A DNA stretch of 45,944 nt, taken from positions 1-45,944 of IMG/VR virus record IMGVR_UViG_3300020215_000014; one strand, written 5' to 3'. This DNA comes from a virus. Each line of letters opens with the position of its first letter. Position 1 is the stretch's first letter. Shown one piece after another: positions 45,714-45,944 of this stretch. Below the pieces are notes generated by a model that was given only the letters and a program-made list of their open reading frames with translations, was not told where the DNA came from and did no database searches. Position numbers and translations under genes: made by a program.

Positions 45714-45944
45714 TCAGGCTCCGTCTCGCTCGGCGTCTTCTTGTGCCCACCTGTCCCGCTCGTCGCCGTAGAGGGGGTCGTACCGGGCCTGCTGCACCCG
45801 CTCCTCGGACACCTCGACCCGCCTCTCCAGCGCCCAATCCACAATGTCCTGCACGTCTTCGGAGAGCGGCGTATCGGGCGGCAGCTTGTCGGCCAGGTGG
45901 GCGATGGCCCTGCAAAGTTGCTCCTGGCTAGGCATCGGCCCGGG
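45714..45944 (-). CDS. Hypothetical protein, 3' part of the gene crossing the join
   Basis: This piece is open to the contig edge and ends in TGA at 45714. With bases 128-277 it forms one 126-residue gene. The visible part is acidic and helical (LCRAIAHLADKLPPDTPLSEDVQDIVDWALERRVEV ... DPLYGDERDRWAQEDAERDGA, read in parts). No family was recognised. An ATG at 45935 inside the repeat is internal to the joined frame. Confidence 0.7.
   Translation of the reverse strand, partial: PGPMPSQEQLCRAIAHLADKLPPDTPLSEDVQDIVDWALERRVEVSEERVQQARYDPLYGDERDRWAQEDAERDGA
45818..45944. repeat. Right copy of 127-bp terminal direct repeat
   Basis: Exact copy of 1-127. See the left copy; the two should be collapsed to one when the circle is closed. 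Confidence 0.93.

Overview
The window is a complete phage genome assembled from a circular or circularly permuted molecule. The first 127 bases are repeated exactly as the last 127 (1-127 = 45818-45944), and one gene runs across the join, so the unique circle is about 45,817 bp. GC content is high. The virion set (terminase, portal, scaffold, HK97-type capsid, adaptor, nozzle, very large internal protein, no tape measure) points to a short-tailed, podovirus-like particle. The host is probably an actinobacterium, perhaps of the Acidimicrobiia: there is a Pup (prokaryotic ubiquitin-like) gene, a sortase-type LPRTG surface protein with a Thr/Pro stalk, many leaderless transcripts, and the 5' half of an actinobacterial-looking tRNA-Gly(GCC) beside the integrase. 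The host assignment is inference.

Layout. (1) About 8.2 kb leftward to base 1 and across the join: ParB-like protein, many small proteins, an LPRTG-anchored surface protein, dNMP kinase, Holliday-junction-type nuclease, RecB/Cas4-like nuclease, possible ssDNA-binding proteins and a family A DNA polymerase. (2) 8.2-12.3 kb: regulatory hub (RHH protein, winged-helix coiled-coil protein), a rightward primase-helicase, and terS. (3) 12.35-16.8 kb, leftward, between terS and terL: an accessory operon punctuated by four type II hammerhead ribozymes, each beginning at a stop codon and ending just before the next ribosome binding site. It encodes a Cys-rich protein, a tyrosine-phosphatase-like protein and a secreted HExxH protein. 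(4) 16.8-17.35 kb: non-coding repeats, possible origin. (5) 17.35-36.1 kb rightward: virion operon. (6) 36.1-37.6 kb: integrase and small genes; 37.6-38.0 kb: probable attP. (7) 38.0-41.9 kb: secreted proteins, including a 1091-residue probable glycoside hydrolase. (8) 41.9-45.7 kb leftward: small genes, Pup, holin, deoxyribosyltransferase-like protein, exonuclease, M15-type endolysin.

Control. A recurring promoter pattern is visible: (C)AGTCCG, usually as two or three copies about 9 bp apart, then an 18-19 bp spacer, then TACAAT or a variant. At six genes the ATG follows the -10 by exactly six bases, which predicts leaderless mRNAs (terS, terL, a virion gene at 26256, a virion gene at 29447, the endolysin and a small zinc-finger gene). 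One such promoter fires antisense into the dNMP kinase gene and is followed by two hairpins rather than an ORF, suggesting a small RNA.

The strongest candidates for something new are the ribozyme-punctuated operon, the phage Pup that already ends in Gly-Gly-Glu, and the tandem-heptamer leaderless promoter class. All functional calls come from reading motifs by eye; no database search was run.
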